Below are positions 53,053-62,787 of a stretch of 64,000 nt of DNA, piece by piece. Each line of letters opens with the position of its first letter. Position 1 is the first letter of the stretch. The translations under genes were made by a program, and so were the position numbers. The DNA lies in assembly GCA_951799405.1 (NCBI GenBank), contig OX637344.1, forward strand, positions 2,170,001 to 2,234,000. Direction: 5' to 3'. The DNA is from Agapetus fuscipes. Its lineage: Eukaryota > Arthropoda > Insecta > Trichoptera > Glossosomatidae. The notes under the pieces were generated by a model. The model saw nothing but the letters and a program-made list of their open reading frames with translations. It searched no databases and had not been told where the DNA came from.

Positions 53053-53270
53053 ATCTAAAATATAAGTTGCAAATCTATATTCAAATTCAAAATTCATAGT
53101 TTATGCATGACCATGACACCTGTAAATTCGTGGTTACAAGTTTTAACAAAATTAATATCCCAAATCGTAATTTGCAACCCTTTCCTGAATCAGGGTTGAA
53201 CTTGGCAAAGCTAACCATTTTTTACAGTATACGGGTGGTCAACCTCACAACAACCTTTAAGTCCAGGAAC
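53053..53270 (-). mobile_element. LINE A 3'-end copy, diverged
   Basis: ATCTAAAATATAAGTTGC tail side and ACAACCTTTAAGTCCAGGAAC start; GCGCGAACTT replaced by a decayed block. Confidence 0.8.
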
Positions 53271-53629
53271 AAAAAAACGAATACACTATAAACCAAATAA
53301 AAAGTCATTGAAGCTTCCATAGCACTGCAATCTAATCCTCTAAGATATCTAAGCTTCAAAATTTGTACAGATTCTTTCTTATTTAGAACTAGTTTTTTTA
53401 CCTTTAAACAATATATATTTTCTGTATAGATTTCCATAAAGAAACATACAAATTACTCACATGGTTTTTAATACACGTTAGAATAAAATAGATTCCCATC
53501 TAAGTGTATTTTATTGATCAAATCTATTTATTCCTTATCACCAATCTACTACCAACATAAGATCACCTACCCTTAGCGTATTTAGTGTATTGCACTTATA
53601 AAGTCTAGTTGGTGTAATTTCTGCATTTC
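53271..53629. other. AT-rich DNA, no gene seen
   Basis: No recognised feature. Confidence 0.5.
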
Positions 53630-53790
53630 ACGAGAATCTCCAACAGCTTAACGTTTCGACCATGCCCAGTGATAGCGTCCTCCGAGTGCACGATCTTATT
53701 TATTGGCCGGGGAGCTGAACGCGGCGTTTTGATATCACGATTTGTTTACGGCACCATAGAGCACTAATAACTCATATCTGCCGCTGTAAA
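53630..53790. promoter_or_regulatory. Candidate conserved noncoding block
   Basis: GC-richer single-copy tract with TTATTTATTGGCCGGGGAGC, GAACGCGGCGTTTTG and AGTGATAGCGTCCTCC. No open frame with coding features. Confidence 0.3.
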
Positions 53791-53799
53791 TACACATAG

Positions 53800-53935
53800 C
53801 TCACTAGGTAGCGCTTCTGTTTTTTTAATAAAAGGCATTGGTTCGAATTCCGGACGGGATTTTCAGTTTTAGTATTTTTTTTCTTTTTCAGTTATTTTTG
53901 TATCGGCAAGGTTTTCCTACTCAGTTATTTTCGTG
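53800..53935 (+). mobile_element. SINE1-like copy, diverged
   Basis: CATAGCTCACTAGGTAGCGC head, TTGGTTCGAATTCCGG B box and TATCGGCAAGGTTTTCCTAC further on; a distant SINE1 subfamily. Confidence 0.68.
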
Positions 53936-53965
53936 TTTAATGTGCAACTTAGATTAAGTACCTAA

Positions 53966-54468
53966 AACGCAAAAAACGCAACTAAGCTACATATATTGTG
54001 TAACTTCTTGCCTGCGTTATCCCCGAAGGGGTCGCATGTGGCGCTTCGGGACGTATTTATTTTTACAGGTAAGGGGGGCGGCCTCACATAAACCACTTTC
54101 AGTTGAAGTAGGGGTTTCCCAGCTCCCGGGGGGGCTGGTTCTCATTTCTTGTGAAGGCTGAGTAAACCTTTGAGATCGAACCCTTGCTCTCGGCATGGAA
54201 TGCAAGCTATTCTACCAATTGAGTTATCGACCTTTTTACAAGCTTGATCGTCGTCGCTACAGAGCGCCAATTCTCAAGCAAGACCCAGTTGCTGAAGGCT
54301 GGATGGACCTTTGGTGACCGGTCATTTCTAAAGGTTTTATGAATTTTTCAACCCAGTGAAGAGCAAATTTGAAAATATAAATGCTATATTTTTTGTGCTC
54401 CGCCGGGAATCGAACCCACAACCTTCCCATTCAGAGTCCGAAGTGTTACCACTGAACCACGAACCGGA
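53966..54468 (-). mobile_element. SINE2-SINE1 dimer copy I, intact
   Basis: Minus-strand order: SINE2 tRNA head (54380-54468), SINE2 body to GACGACGATCAAGCTTG, linker GTAAAAA, SINE1 head (GGTCGATAACTCAATTGGTA), SINE1 body lacking the segment between the B box and GGTTTACTCAGCC, and the SINE1 3' end near 53966. Breakpoint, linker, extra GAC triplet and internal deletion are all shared with 14362-15308. The two are therefore copies of one dimeric source and not two independent insertions. Confidence 0.88.
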
Positions 54469-56641
54469 TATGAGAAATTAAAGAAAATGTTTTCATTGCA
54501 GCAGCCAGTCACTATTTTGAATTGCAATACAATGATATTCCAACCTACAATTAGAGAAAAATCATACGAAGAAGAAAAATGAGAATAGAATACAATACAC
54601 TTTTGCATTAGGGTGGGTCTTCAATTCTTTGAACGTTTTTTTCTTCTTACTTTCATTCACTTCATTGCCCTTTCATTTTGAATTCAATATCGTATTGTTT
54701 AAAATTACTTAAAAAAAATACTTTTTGTTTTTTTTGTATGTATAAATACGTTAACTATTTTATTTATTTATACGTCTTTTATATATATTTAATTTATATA
54801 AGAGTGTTTCGTTGCTGCCCACTCGTTGACATTCGTGTCTTTGATAAGTCAATAGAGTGTCACAAAATTTAAATAATTGAGAATCTAATGAAATCCATTT
54901 ATTTCAGACAACTCAATTTCGTTTGGAAATTGATTGATGTTTTTAAACGGTCCAAAAGCAACAGCTGACGAGATGACAAAATTCAAAATGGCCACCGCCG
55001 AATGCTGGGCCGTGTCAATTAACAATAATTACAGGAAAAAAAGATGGATTACCACCGCACGCACCAATTAAATACAAATTTGACTTTCAAATTTTGTCAG
55101 CTATTAAAAAATTTCAAATCTGTGCCACAACAATTTTTTTTTCTAATTATTTTTGACAATTATCTCGCGGGCATTTTACATGTTAGGATGAGTTTTAAAT
55201 TAAAAACTGTAAATTAGTAGAATATTTCAAAAGGAATTTCAAACATTAAATTTGTTTTTTTTTTCTGTATGTTCTATCCTTGTCGTAACTCTTACTAAGT
55301 TGCATTTTTTTAAATATTTTATCTTAGTTTCAAAATGATGCATTCCTTCTCTAAAAACATAGTAAAAATTTACTTCTAGAATAAATTACGAAAAAAATAC
55401 ATTAGCACTTTTTTACATTAAGCTGGTCCTTATTTACTCTTCAACTAAAAAGAACTTACGCTTCGTAGTGTTAATGAAGTAGACAAACTATTTCTCTAAC
55501 ATAATGAACGATGATTTCTGTATTTTTTTCTCGTTTCTTGTTCCCCAATGCTAATTGTTCCATCATCTTTCTCGGCTATGACGAAACGCAGCCACAGCCT
55601 CGTTTAATTGATACTAATTGGTTTGACCAATCAATTGCCATACTCTTTTTTCCTCGTCTAATCCGTAAAACAAACAATGAAACTTTTACATAATGTTTGA
55701 GAGATATTAAACAAATTTCCTACCTACCTGCTTTTATGTAAGCAATAAAGAAAAGTGTATTTTTAATGTTTTAAGAAACCTGATTTTTTTTTGGAATAAA
55801 TGACGGTTGAATGTTGGTTGTTAAATTATGTCTCATACTTTAATTTTCTAGAAATATCTTTAATTTGTGTATTGTCAGGTTCTTCCAACGTTGACTATCA
55901 ATTGGGCATTACATACCAAAAGTAAGATATCTTCCGGATTTGGACACTGAACATTGGAAAAATCTAAATAATGCAAAAAAGTAACAAAAATTACAAGACT
56001 TAAGTAATTTTTATTTGAAAGTATGTAATTTATTTAGAATATCTAATTAGTGCACCCTAATGCGATGATGCTACATCAAGTAGACGATTCTAGAAAGAGC
56101 GTGAAGCAATAATTTTTTTCTACAAAAACATAGCGTGTATCGTTTCAATTAAAACTACAATTTAATAACACAAAAAACTACAAATTATTTTGATACTTAT
56201 TTTAATCAAGATTGGGGGGAAAAAAACAACCTGGCAATGCTGGAAGCGTTTATTCATAATTAAAAAGAGTATTCACGCAAACATGCATCTATATTTTATT
56301 GGTAAAAAACACCAAATTCTTGGGTAATCGTTCGAGGGGTCATTTTTACCCCGAAACGTTCAATCATCCGACCAATCAGGCCGGTACAGTATTTAAATAT
56401 TTCTTCGATACGTTTAAGCTTAATTTTATTGGGCCCCTTTTTTTGAATCCTCCGAAAATTAGATCGGAATAATTATATTAAAAACGCTCGAAGGCAAAAT
56501 GACTAATTATGAAGGTATTATGTGAAGACAAATCAGTGGTCGAACGGAATTAGTGGTTGAGATGGTACAAGTCGAAAGATATTGGTTTGATTCTCTTGAA
56601 AAACGTGATTGAGAAACACGAGAAAAAATACATTTGATAAA
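54469..56641. other. Long single-copy stretch, no gene seen
   Basis: About 2.1 kb, AT-rich. Patches with slightly more GC at 54940-55040, 55555-55690 and 56330-56470 contain TAATTG/CAATTG words. None has coding support. Confidence 0.5.
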
Positions 56642-56900
56642 TGATAATAATATTAGGATGTTAGAGCTTTTTTGTGTGTGAATCACACCCTTAGAGCCCT
56701 GATCGTCACCATAGAAAACTCAAATTACACTAGCAAGCTCCAGATGCTGTAAGGCTGGATAGACCTTTGGTGACCGGTTTTTGGTAAGGCTTATAAATTT
56801 TCAACCGAGCGAAGAACATATTTTGAAAACGAAATATTTTGCTTTTTTGCACGACCTTCCGATTACGAGTCTGTAGCGTTAACCAGTAGACTGCAACGAA
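56642..56900 (-). mobile_element. SINE2 copy, diverged
   Basis: TAATAATATTAGGATG tail side, TGTGTGTGAATCACACC, GACCTTTGGTGACCGG and a decayed head with GTTAACCAGTAGACTGC. Confidence 0.8.
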
Positions 56901-57079
56901 TATTTAAATTGTATGTAGTCTACTTGAAATCTACCAAGTCAGGACATGACAAAAAATTAGGTTGGATCAAATTTTTAAATCAAGTCAAATATAAGAACTA
57001 TTAAATTGAAGCCATTTGGCAAAGGAAGAAAGAAACGAGTTAAAATTATTTTTCTCAGTTATGGTATGGCAAAAGTGAT
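56901..57079. other. No feature seen
   Basis: AT-rich spacer. Confidence 0.5.
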
Positions 57080-57340
57080 GTGAATTGGAATGCCCATAGC
57101 CAGCCGCCGACACGACCTGATCGGTCCACCTCGTTTCGAGATCTCGCACGCATAATATCATAAATCAGGCGGGTTATTGTAATTATGCATGTAATGCCGG
57201 TACGAGCCGACATTATTCTGGTACGAGTTTTTCATGCAGCCCATAGTGATCCGCGATTGCGCCGATTATTATTAAAACTCACTTACCCGATTCAGAGTGA
57301 CTCCGAGCAGATCAAATTCAACGGATCACACGAGAATGCA
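57080..57340. promoter_or_regulatory. Candidate conserved noncoding block
   Basis: Markedly less AT-rich single-copy tract: CCGCCGACACGACCTGATCG, ATCATAAATCAGGCGGG, GTAATTATGCATG, GATCCGCGATTGCGCC. Contains an ATAAA/TAATTA mix plus several CG dinucleotides. A 120-codon open frame that starts inside it shows no family features and ends in A-rich low complexity, so I do not call it coding. Confidence 0.35.
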
Positions 57341-57847
57341 GCGCCTCTCAAAGGATTTTTTCATACTCGAATACTTCTCAATAAATTGTTCTTCCGGGTC
57401 TTGATCAAAATCCATTGCATGTTTCTTATTTTTTTCTTGTTTCCTGCTGGCGTTCCTCAATTAGAAGTTGCGCACCTTCTTCGGAGCAGTATATCAACGA
57501 AATGTAAGCAAGAAAGAAGACGAAAAAAAGAAAAAAAAAACAATTGATCAAAGTCAAGACCTGGAAAAATCAATTTAATGCATCTATCTGAATACATCTG
57601 TGAAAGTCTAGAATCATTTAAGATTTTCAAATGTATCGCATAAATAAAAGGTAAAAAGACAAACCACCCTATTTTTTTTTTAATAAATGAATAATAGATT
57701 ATATTGAAATATAACCTTACAACTAAAAAAAACTAAGATGGATTGAAAGCAATTATAGTATGTACAAAAAATCATCGTTTTTTTGGATCGTGCTTGTTTG
57801 TCTTATCACCATCAGAGGTAATTTCACATGAGCAATGTTAGTATGTG
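57341..57847. other. AT-rich DNA, no gene seen
   Basis: No recognised feature. Confidence 0.5.
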
Positions 57848-58030
57848 TACTGTACCAATGTGTCTTATGAAAACTAAATATTAATATCAAAAATATTTCA
57901 AACAACTCTCACATTATCGTGTTTGGCGCTATTTTCTTAGCTCAGATTGTGTAGAATGTGATTCATATGACAATTTCTTTGAAAGGTTACGTTTGAATCA
58001 AATGATAATTAAGCCAACAAACGCTGTAGG
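57848..58030 (+). mobile_element. MITE kappa, partial
   Basis: ACCAATGTGTCTTATGAAA, CACATTATCGTGTTTGGCGC, AGCTCAGATTGTGTAGAATG and TAATTAAGCCAAC match the right half of the element at 20028-20557. Confidence 0.68.
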
Positions 58031-58423
58031 TAGAGACGGTATGGCAAATCAGGTTTAGGTGGAGGATGAGCCATAGGTTAGCTGTGTGTGAATAGCGCCG
58101 TATTTTTTGTTGTTCTAAACTTTGAGTATCTCTGGTTTAGTAAGGCGCATTTTTTAATTGCAGCACCCCGGGCGAAATTAATTTTCCCGCTCGATGTTCG
58201 CCCACTCATTATTGTCTGTGCTTTTTTTTTTGTTTTCGAAAAAAATTACAACCACGATTTCTGATAATCCCCTCCTGATTATGACCCCTCTCCTCGCCCC
58301 GCTATTTTTATTTTTATTTTTGTATTTTACGTCTTAAGCATGCGCAAACACCATAATATGCAACATGACCCGTTATTTTTTTTTCAAATTTTAAATATGA
58401 ATTTTTTTTTCTGAGAGTTGCTT
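58031..58423. other. No gene; less AT-rich patch at 58150-58300
   Basis: GCAGCACCCCGGGCGAAATT, TTTTCCCGCTCGATGTTCGC and CTCCTCGCCCCGC stand out in otherwise T-rich sequence. Confidence 0.45.
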
Positions 58424-58770
58424 TCCGGGATCTGTACCATGAGTACGAGTTGCAAAACTTGAGTAAAGTTAAGTTTACAGAAAGTATTGAAGAGTGTTTT
58501 CCCTAAAATGTGTCGTTTTTGTTAGTTTGAACTTGATTTTCTTCATCACTGTAACTCTTTTGCTAAGACCATAAAGTGTAAGAAACTAAACGGCAGATTT
58601 GGGGAAAATCACTCTTTAATACTTTCCGTAAACTTTACTTTACTCAAGTTTTGCAACTCGTTCTAAGGGTACTGTAGCCATGGTTTATTTAAGATGAAGC
58701 TTCCGTACGTTTCGCATATGTCTGCAATGGGCTTCTTCAGCGAGATGACGCTGTTGATGAAACAGTTATT
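58424..58770 (-). mobile_element. Foldback-type element, one arm, interrupted
   Basis: TTTCCGGGATCTGT (58423-58436) and, after the gamma MITE, TAGCCATGG and GAAGCTTCCGTACGTTTCGC match one arm of the foldback at 48003. On the minus strand 58705-58740 reads CTGAAGA, a stem, and GAAACGTACGG, again a hammerhead-like core. The second arm is absent. Confidence 0.65.
58434..58672. mobile_element. MITE gamma, complete
   Basis: Left end GTACCATGAGTACGAGTTGC; right end is its inverse (GCAACTCGTTCTAAGGGTAC). Terminal repeats extend about 65 bp through AAAACTTGAGTAAAGTTAAG. It sits inside sequence homologous to the foldback arm, so the empty site can be read at 48028-48040. Confidence 0.9.
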
Positions 58771-58810
58771 GTTTTTTTATTGTGCTATTTTTTGTGGCTT
58801 TTTAGATGTG

Positions 58811-59080
58811 ATCCCTTAACTTATAGGTTGGTATGAGGCTGACCGCCAATAGCAGGCCTACTGTTAAAAATGGTTCAATTTTCCAATAGCACCTTTGTTT
58901 CAGGGAAGGTCGGCAAGAGTTGCAGGGCCTATGCTCATTTGAGATTGGGGCTTTATTTTGTAAGTCCGCATGCGGCATTTGTAAGCGCGAACTTATACGT
59001 TACTACTTATGGAAATGCATTGAATATAAATCTTAAAAGTAATATACATATCTCTGCAACTTTGATTGTAGATTATAGAT
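58811..59080 (+). mobile_element. LINE A 3'-end copy, complete
   Basis: CCCTTAACTTATAGGTTGG start, an extra AGCAGGCCTACTG tract early, and a TGCAACTTTGATTGTAGATT end. Confidence 0.9.
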
Positions 59081-59107
59081 GATCCAACACTTTTTCTATA
59101 TTCCCTT

Positions 59108-59322
59108 TTTTTTTTTTAATAATAAAAAATAAATTTGTGGAAAGGAATGCAATCCACCAACCTATTTTGCCTGGCCAGTTGTCTTCGTGCGAAAGCAGAA
59201 GCTTGTGTGCATGCAACGGCATCTGTTGAACCAGGGTCGAAGTTATCGTCGCGGGATTCGAACCAGCGTTATCCGGTTCCAAATAACCTGTCTTGATCCC
59301 CGCGGTCATAACACCGACATCT
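59108..59322 (-). mobile_element. SINE3 copy
   Basis: A-rich tail at 59108-59140 seen as a T run, GGAATGCAATCCACCAACC, GCCTGGCCAGTTGTCTTCG, ATCTGTTGAACCAGGGTCG, GGGATTCGAACCAGCG (B box) and the head end near 59322. Same family as 16738-16950. Confidence 0.88.
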
Positions 59323-59381
59323 AACCCTGCATCTAACCTGCACCTATCCTGCATCTAACCTGCATCTATCCTGCATCTAAC
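59318..59381. repeat. 11-bp minisatellite
   Basis: Six diverged units of CTGCATCTAAC or CTGCATCTATC, starting at the 5' end of the SINE3 head. Confidence 0.8.
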
Positions 59382-59794
59382 GTTTCATTGCCATCTATGT
59401 GTGGTATCTCTATTCGATTCAGTCAATTCCATTCAAGAGTAAACTTCTTTTATATCGCTTAGAAAATATCCCCAATATTTGAGATCGTATTTCCGAAAAA
59501 GGACGCGTTGAGAGCGTTTATTTTATGGAAGAGAAATTAAATAAACTAATTGGCCAAGAAGAGTTTGTGGGTATCTAATTACTTTGGTTAAGCCGCATGA
59601 TATTTCAACGCTGAGCTTATTTAATAAAAAAACAGTAAAAAAACAAAAGTTTAAAAATACACACCGCTGACACTCAGAGAAGTAACGAATGTTTTGGAAG
59701 AATTCAATTTTTACACAATTAGGTTACTATTTTTTCAATACCACGGTTAAGAAGGCTATATAAGATTCACTAAAATGAGAATCTGTCGCCATGG
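59382..59794. other. AT-rich DNA, no gene seen
   Basis: GACGCGTTGAGAGCGTTTAT at 59501 is a scrap of repeat Q; nothing else recognised. Confidence 0.45.
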
Positions 59795-59945
59795 GAGCAG
59801 AGCAACTCTCACTTCAATCGAAGTAGTTGACGTAAAGCCGTCCCGTTTATCTGTGAAAATAACTAGGTTGCACACGCCACACGCAACCCTTTCAGGGACA
59901 ATGCAAGAAGAGTTGCAATATATATGCAGCTTAGTTACGTTACGA
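59795..59945 (+). mobile_element. SINE1 3' half
   Basis: CTCACTTCAATCGAAGTAG, GTTGACGTAAAGCCGTCCC and ACGCAACCCTTTCAGGG, ending TATGCAGCTTAGTTACGTT. Head lost. Confidence 0.78.
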
Positions 59946-60098
59946 TATCTGAAAACCAAAAAACTGTATCTCACCAAGTTAAACTGCCTTTTTTTTGGTG
60001 CTTTTATTAGCTTTTATCACAGTTTTCTTCAGTTTTATTTTTAAATAATTAGATTTCTTACATATTCTTCATTGTCACTTTCATTTCGACACTTTCAC

Positions 60099-60330
60099 GG
60101 TAAAACTGAATAAGAAACATATTAAGCTAACATGTGTTTCTCAGATAAATGCACGTTTTTCCTATTTCCTACTAGAGAAAACATAGAATAAGTATGAAAA
60201 TCCTGTAGTTCACAAGTTTGTCATTAGCACTTCCTTAGAATTACTTCACTTACTATGAGAAGTTACACCCAATGGAATGTTTTATCCACGATTTGTCAAA
60301 TCAGTGAATCAGCACGTATTCAGTTTTACC
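60099..60330 (+). mobile_element. MITE alpha, complete
   Basis: GGTAAAACTGAATAAG at the left, GTATTCAGTTTTACC at the right, and the full alpha interior. Confidence 0.87.
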
Positions 60331-60595
60331 TTGCATGAGATTTATAAAGGATAAAAAGAAAAGCTTTGTTTTCGATTACGTGAGTATTTATATTTACACC
60401 ACAACCGGTTTCGCAAACATCCGTTTGCATCGTCAAAAGCTGTTTTTCTTTTTATCCTTAATGATGAACGATTACAAAGTGAATGCCTCTACAATCAATG
60501 AGATTTATAAAATTCACATAAGGCATGCCTATTTTCTTTTTCAAAATGAATGATTTGAAAAAAAAGTATTTTGCGTACATTTTAAACAAAATGCA
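60331..60595. other. AT-rich DNA, no gene seen
   Basis: No recognised feature. Confidence 0.5.
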
Positions 60596-60870
60596 TGTTT
60601 TCGTTGCGCCAATGCCCCAATCAACAGATGATTTCGCTCATTTCCAGAGGTCGGCTTAAGGGAGAACCTAATTACGTTCTAAGAAGTGTAATTTGTACTA
60701 TTAAATAATTTACGAATCGTTGCAAGAGAGACGTGGCGGGGCCGTAAAGCCAGTCTGTATTGTAGCATTCGTATCGTGGGCTGACGAGAAGAAAAACTGT
60801 GGGAAGACGGACGCTACAATGTGAAGGTGATGCTTTATTGCGCCGGATCATCTGCACTTACGTAAATACG
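60596..60870. promoter_or_regulatory. Candidate conserved noncoding block
   Basis: Single-copy, less AT-rich: GCGCCAATGCCCCAATCAAC, CAGAGGTCGGCTTAAG, GAGAGACGTGGCGGGGCCGT, GGACGCTACAATGTG, TTGCGCCGGATCATC. Also AATTACG and TAAATAATT cores. No coding frame. Confidence 0.33.
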
Positions 60871-61107
60871 CGAAAGAAATATATGGGATTTCGTTTTACA
60901 TATAATTATTATTATAATTTAAAACTTTTTTTTGTTTTCTACGAAATTTTATAAAATCAAAACAATTATAATTAAATACTGTTTTATTTTCACTCGATTT
61001 ATTATTGATTTTATTTTCATTGTTAAACACGAATGTTTTAAATCTCTCGATCATCTTCAGGGTAAACCGTTTTTTTGTGAAGGACTCATATTTTGTCGAC
61101 ATAATTT

Positions 61108-61240
61108 TGAATTAAGAATTGTTTTTTCGGCGGGAAAACGTCATTCTTATATGGGACTACGATTCTTAGTAAGCAATTCTAAAATATTTGTTTGCCTATT
61201 CCCTGGCAAACCGCTGAATGATGGCGAATATTTTCCTCCT
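61108..61240 (+). repeat. Repeat R copy 4 (RFX-like site decayed)
   Basis: TTCGGCGGGAAAACGTCATTC, ATATTTGTTTGCCTATTCCC and CTGGCAAACCGCTGAATGA. The half-site CCTAGCAAC is changed to CCTGGCAAA. Confidence 0.5.
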
Positions 61241-61283
61241 ATTTATTAGGTGGGGAACCAATTGTTTAATAATTAGACGATGA

Positions 61284-61564
61284 TTCGTTGGCTTAAAGGT
61301 TTGTATGCGGCTGACCACCCATACTGTAAAAAATGCTTCACTTTTGACAATCTCACCCCTATTTCAGGGAAAGTCGCCAATAGATGCATGTTCTACCTAC
61401 CTATGTTTACGTAAAAATGGGTTTCTTTATTTTTAAAATGCACATGCAGCATTTGTAGGTGCGAATTAATAAAAATTTAAACTCACACGTGTCTGCTCGT
61501 GGGATGCATTTAATTGATATGAATCTTAAATTTTTGAACATCATTGCAACTTAGATTACAGATA
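61284..61564 (+). mobile_element. LINE A 3'-end copy, diverged
   Basis: TTCGTTGGCTTAAAGGTTTG start; ATTGCAACTTAGATTACAGA end, with an insertion in the middle. Confidence 0.85.
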
Positions 61565-61838
61565 CTCATAAGTCCACTTCATCATCATTATCATTATGTA
61601 TGTGCACTCGATAAGTAAATAAAACTAATACACACGATTAAATAAAGATATTAATTTTTATAATCTTACCATAGACGTATATGTATATATATTTTTCGCA
61701 TGATATTTGCGATGCTAACTCTATAAATTTAGCTCTTAGGCAACGCTTGGCCTACTGCGTTTCTCATTAAGCCTTAATTGTCATCACTGCCTTATACGAT
61801 CATTTGGCGCCTTTTTAGGAGACTATCGCCACCTCAAA
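61565..61838. other. AT-rich DNA, no gene seen
   Basis: No recognised feature. Confidence 0.5.
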
Positions 61839-61923
61839 GGTAAAACTAAATAAGTGCTGATTCACTGATTTGATACGTCGTGGATAAAAACATTATATTG
61901 CGTATAACTTCTCGTAGTTAGTC
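61839..61923 (-). mobile_element. MITE alpha split by LINE A, left part
   Basis: GGTAAAACTAAATAAGTG to CTTCTCGTAGTTAGT. It continues after two LINE A pieces at 62277 (CAACTAATTATAAGGAAGTG). Confidence 0.82.
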
Positions 61924-62155
61924 TATCTATAATCTATAACCTAAGTTGCAAACATGATTAAATGTAAAATTCATAAAGTTGGCGCTAACACATGCCGCTG
62001 TGGACGTACAATATAAAAAACCTTAATCTCAAATGAACATAAGCACTGTAACTCTTTCTGACTTTCCCTGAAACAGGGGTGACATTGGTAAAAAGAAGCA
62101 TTTTTACAGTATGGGTGGTCAGCCTCATACCAACCTATAAAAGTCAAGGAATTCA
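61924..62155 (-). mobile_element. LINE A insertion in MITE alpha
   Basis: ATCTATAATCTATAACCTAAG tail, a deletion in the middle, and an ACCTATAAAAGTCAAGGAAT start. Confidence 0.88.
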
Positions 62156-62159
62156 AACA

Positions 62160-62212
62160 ATTACTAACATAATAAAATACCGGTAAGATTTGCTCAGCCT
62201 TGGCAATATTTG
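62160..62212 (+). mobile_element. SINE1 scrap between LINE A pieces
   Basis: AAAATACCGGTAAGATTTGC and TCAGCCTTGGCA only. Confidence 0.5.
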
Positions 62213-62276
62213 GCAAAGTGGACCATTTTTTACAGTATGGGTGGTCAGCCTCATACTTACTTAGAAGTCAAGGAGA
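62210..62276 (-). mobile_element. LINE A 5' part of the tail
   Basis: TTGGCAAAGTGGACCATTTT, ACAGTATGGGTGGTCAGCC and TTAGAAGTCAAGGAG. Confidence 0.82.
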
Positions 62277-62416
62277 AGTCAACTAATTATAAGGAAGTGC
62301 TCATGAAAAACTTGTAAGCTACATGATTTTCACGCTTTGTAGTGTTTTCTCTGGTAGAAAATATTAAAAAAGATGGATTTATCTGATATAAACCCATATT
62401 AGCTTAATATGTCTAT
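62277..62416 (-). mobile_element. MITE alpha split by LINE A, right part
   Basis: CTAATTATAAGGAAGTGCTC, TAAGCTACATGATTTTCACG and CATATTAGCTTAATATGTC; the terminal repeat is cut by MITE epsilon at 62417. Confidence 0.8.
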
Positions 62417-62708
62417 GGGGCCGTCCATAAATTACGTCATCGATTTTTGCCGATTTTCGACCCCCCCCCCTCCTTACAATCATCCTATACTCATTATCTA
62501 ATGACCCCTCCCCCCTCTTGTTGTAATAATGGATGAGCTTAATAATTAATAATGTTATATATCTTACATAATATTATGTATATTTTGTAGAAATTGGTAT
62601 TTACAAGAACGACGTCACTTTTGGTACTCGTACGTCATTTGCCATCATTCGCAGACCAGACTCCCCCCCCCCCCCTTAATTCGAATGACGTAATATATGG
62701 ACGGCCCC
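62417..62708. mobile_element. MITE epsilon
   Basis: GGGGCCGTCCATAAATTACG at the left, ATGACGTAATATATGGACGG and CCCC at the right; flanking TAT on both sides. C runs (62461-62470, 62663-62674) lie inside each terminal region. Confidence 0.88.
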
Positions 62709-62761
62709 TATGCGTCTAAGCGCCCTTGGAGTGACAATCTTCACGAAACGGCGCTATATTC

Positions 62762-62781
62762 AATCATCATCATCATCATCA
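62762..62781. repeat. ATC microsatellite
   Basis: Six to seven ATC units between MITE epsilon and the next alpha element. Confidence 0.9.
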
Positions 62782-62787
62782 TGTCAG

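Noticed and set aside
57185..57547. 120-codon open frame, the longest frame outside repeats after the one at 38633
   Set aside because: No domain, signal or codon pattern; it ends in A-rich low complexity and begins in a probable regulatory island.
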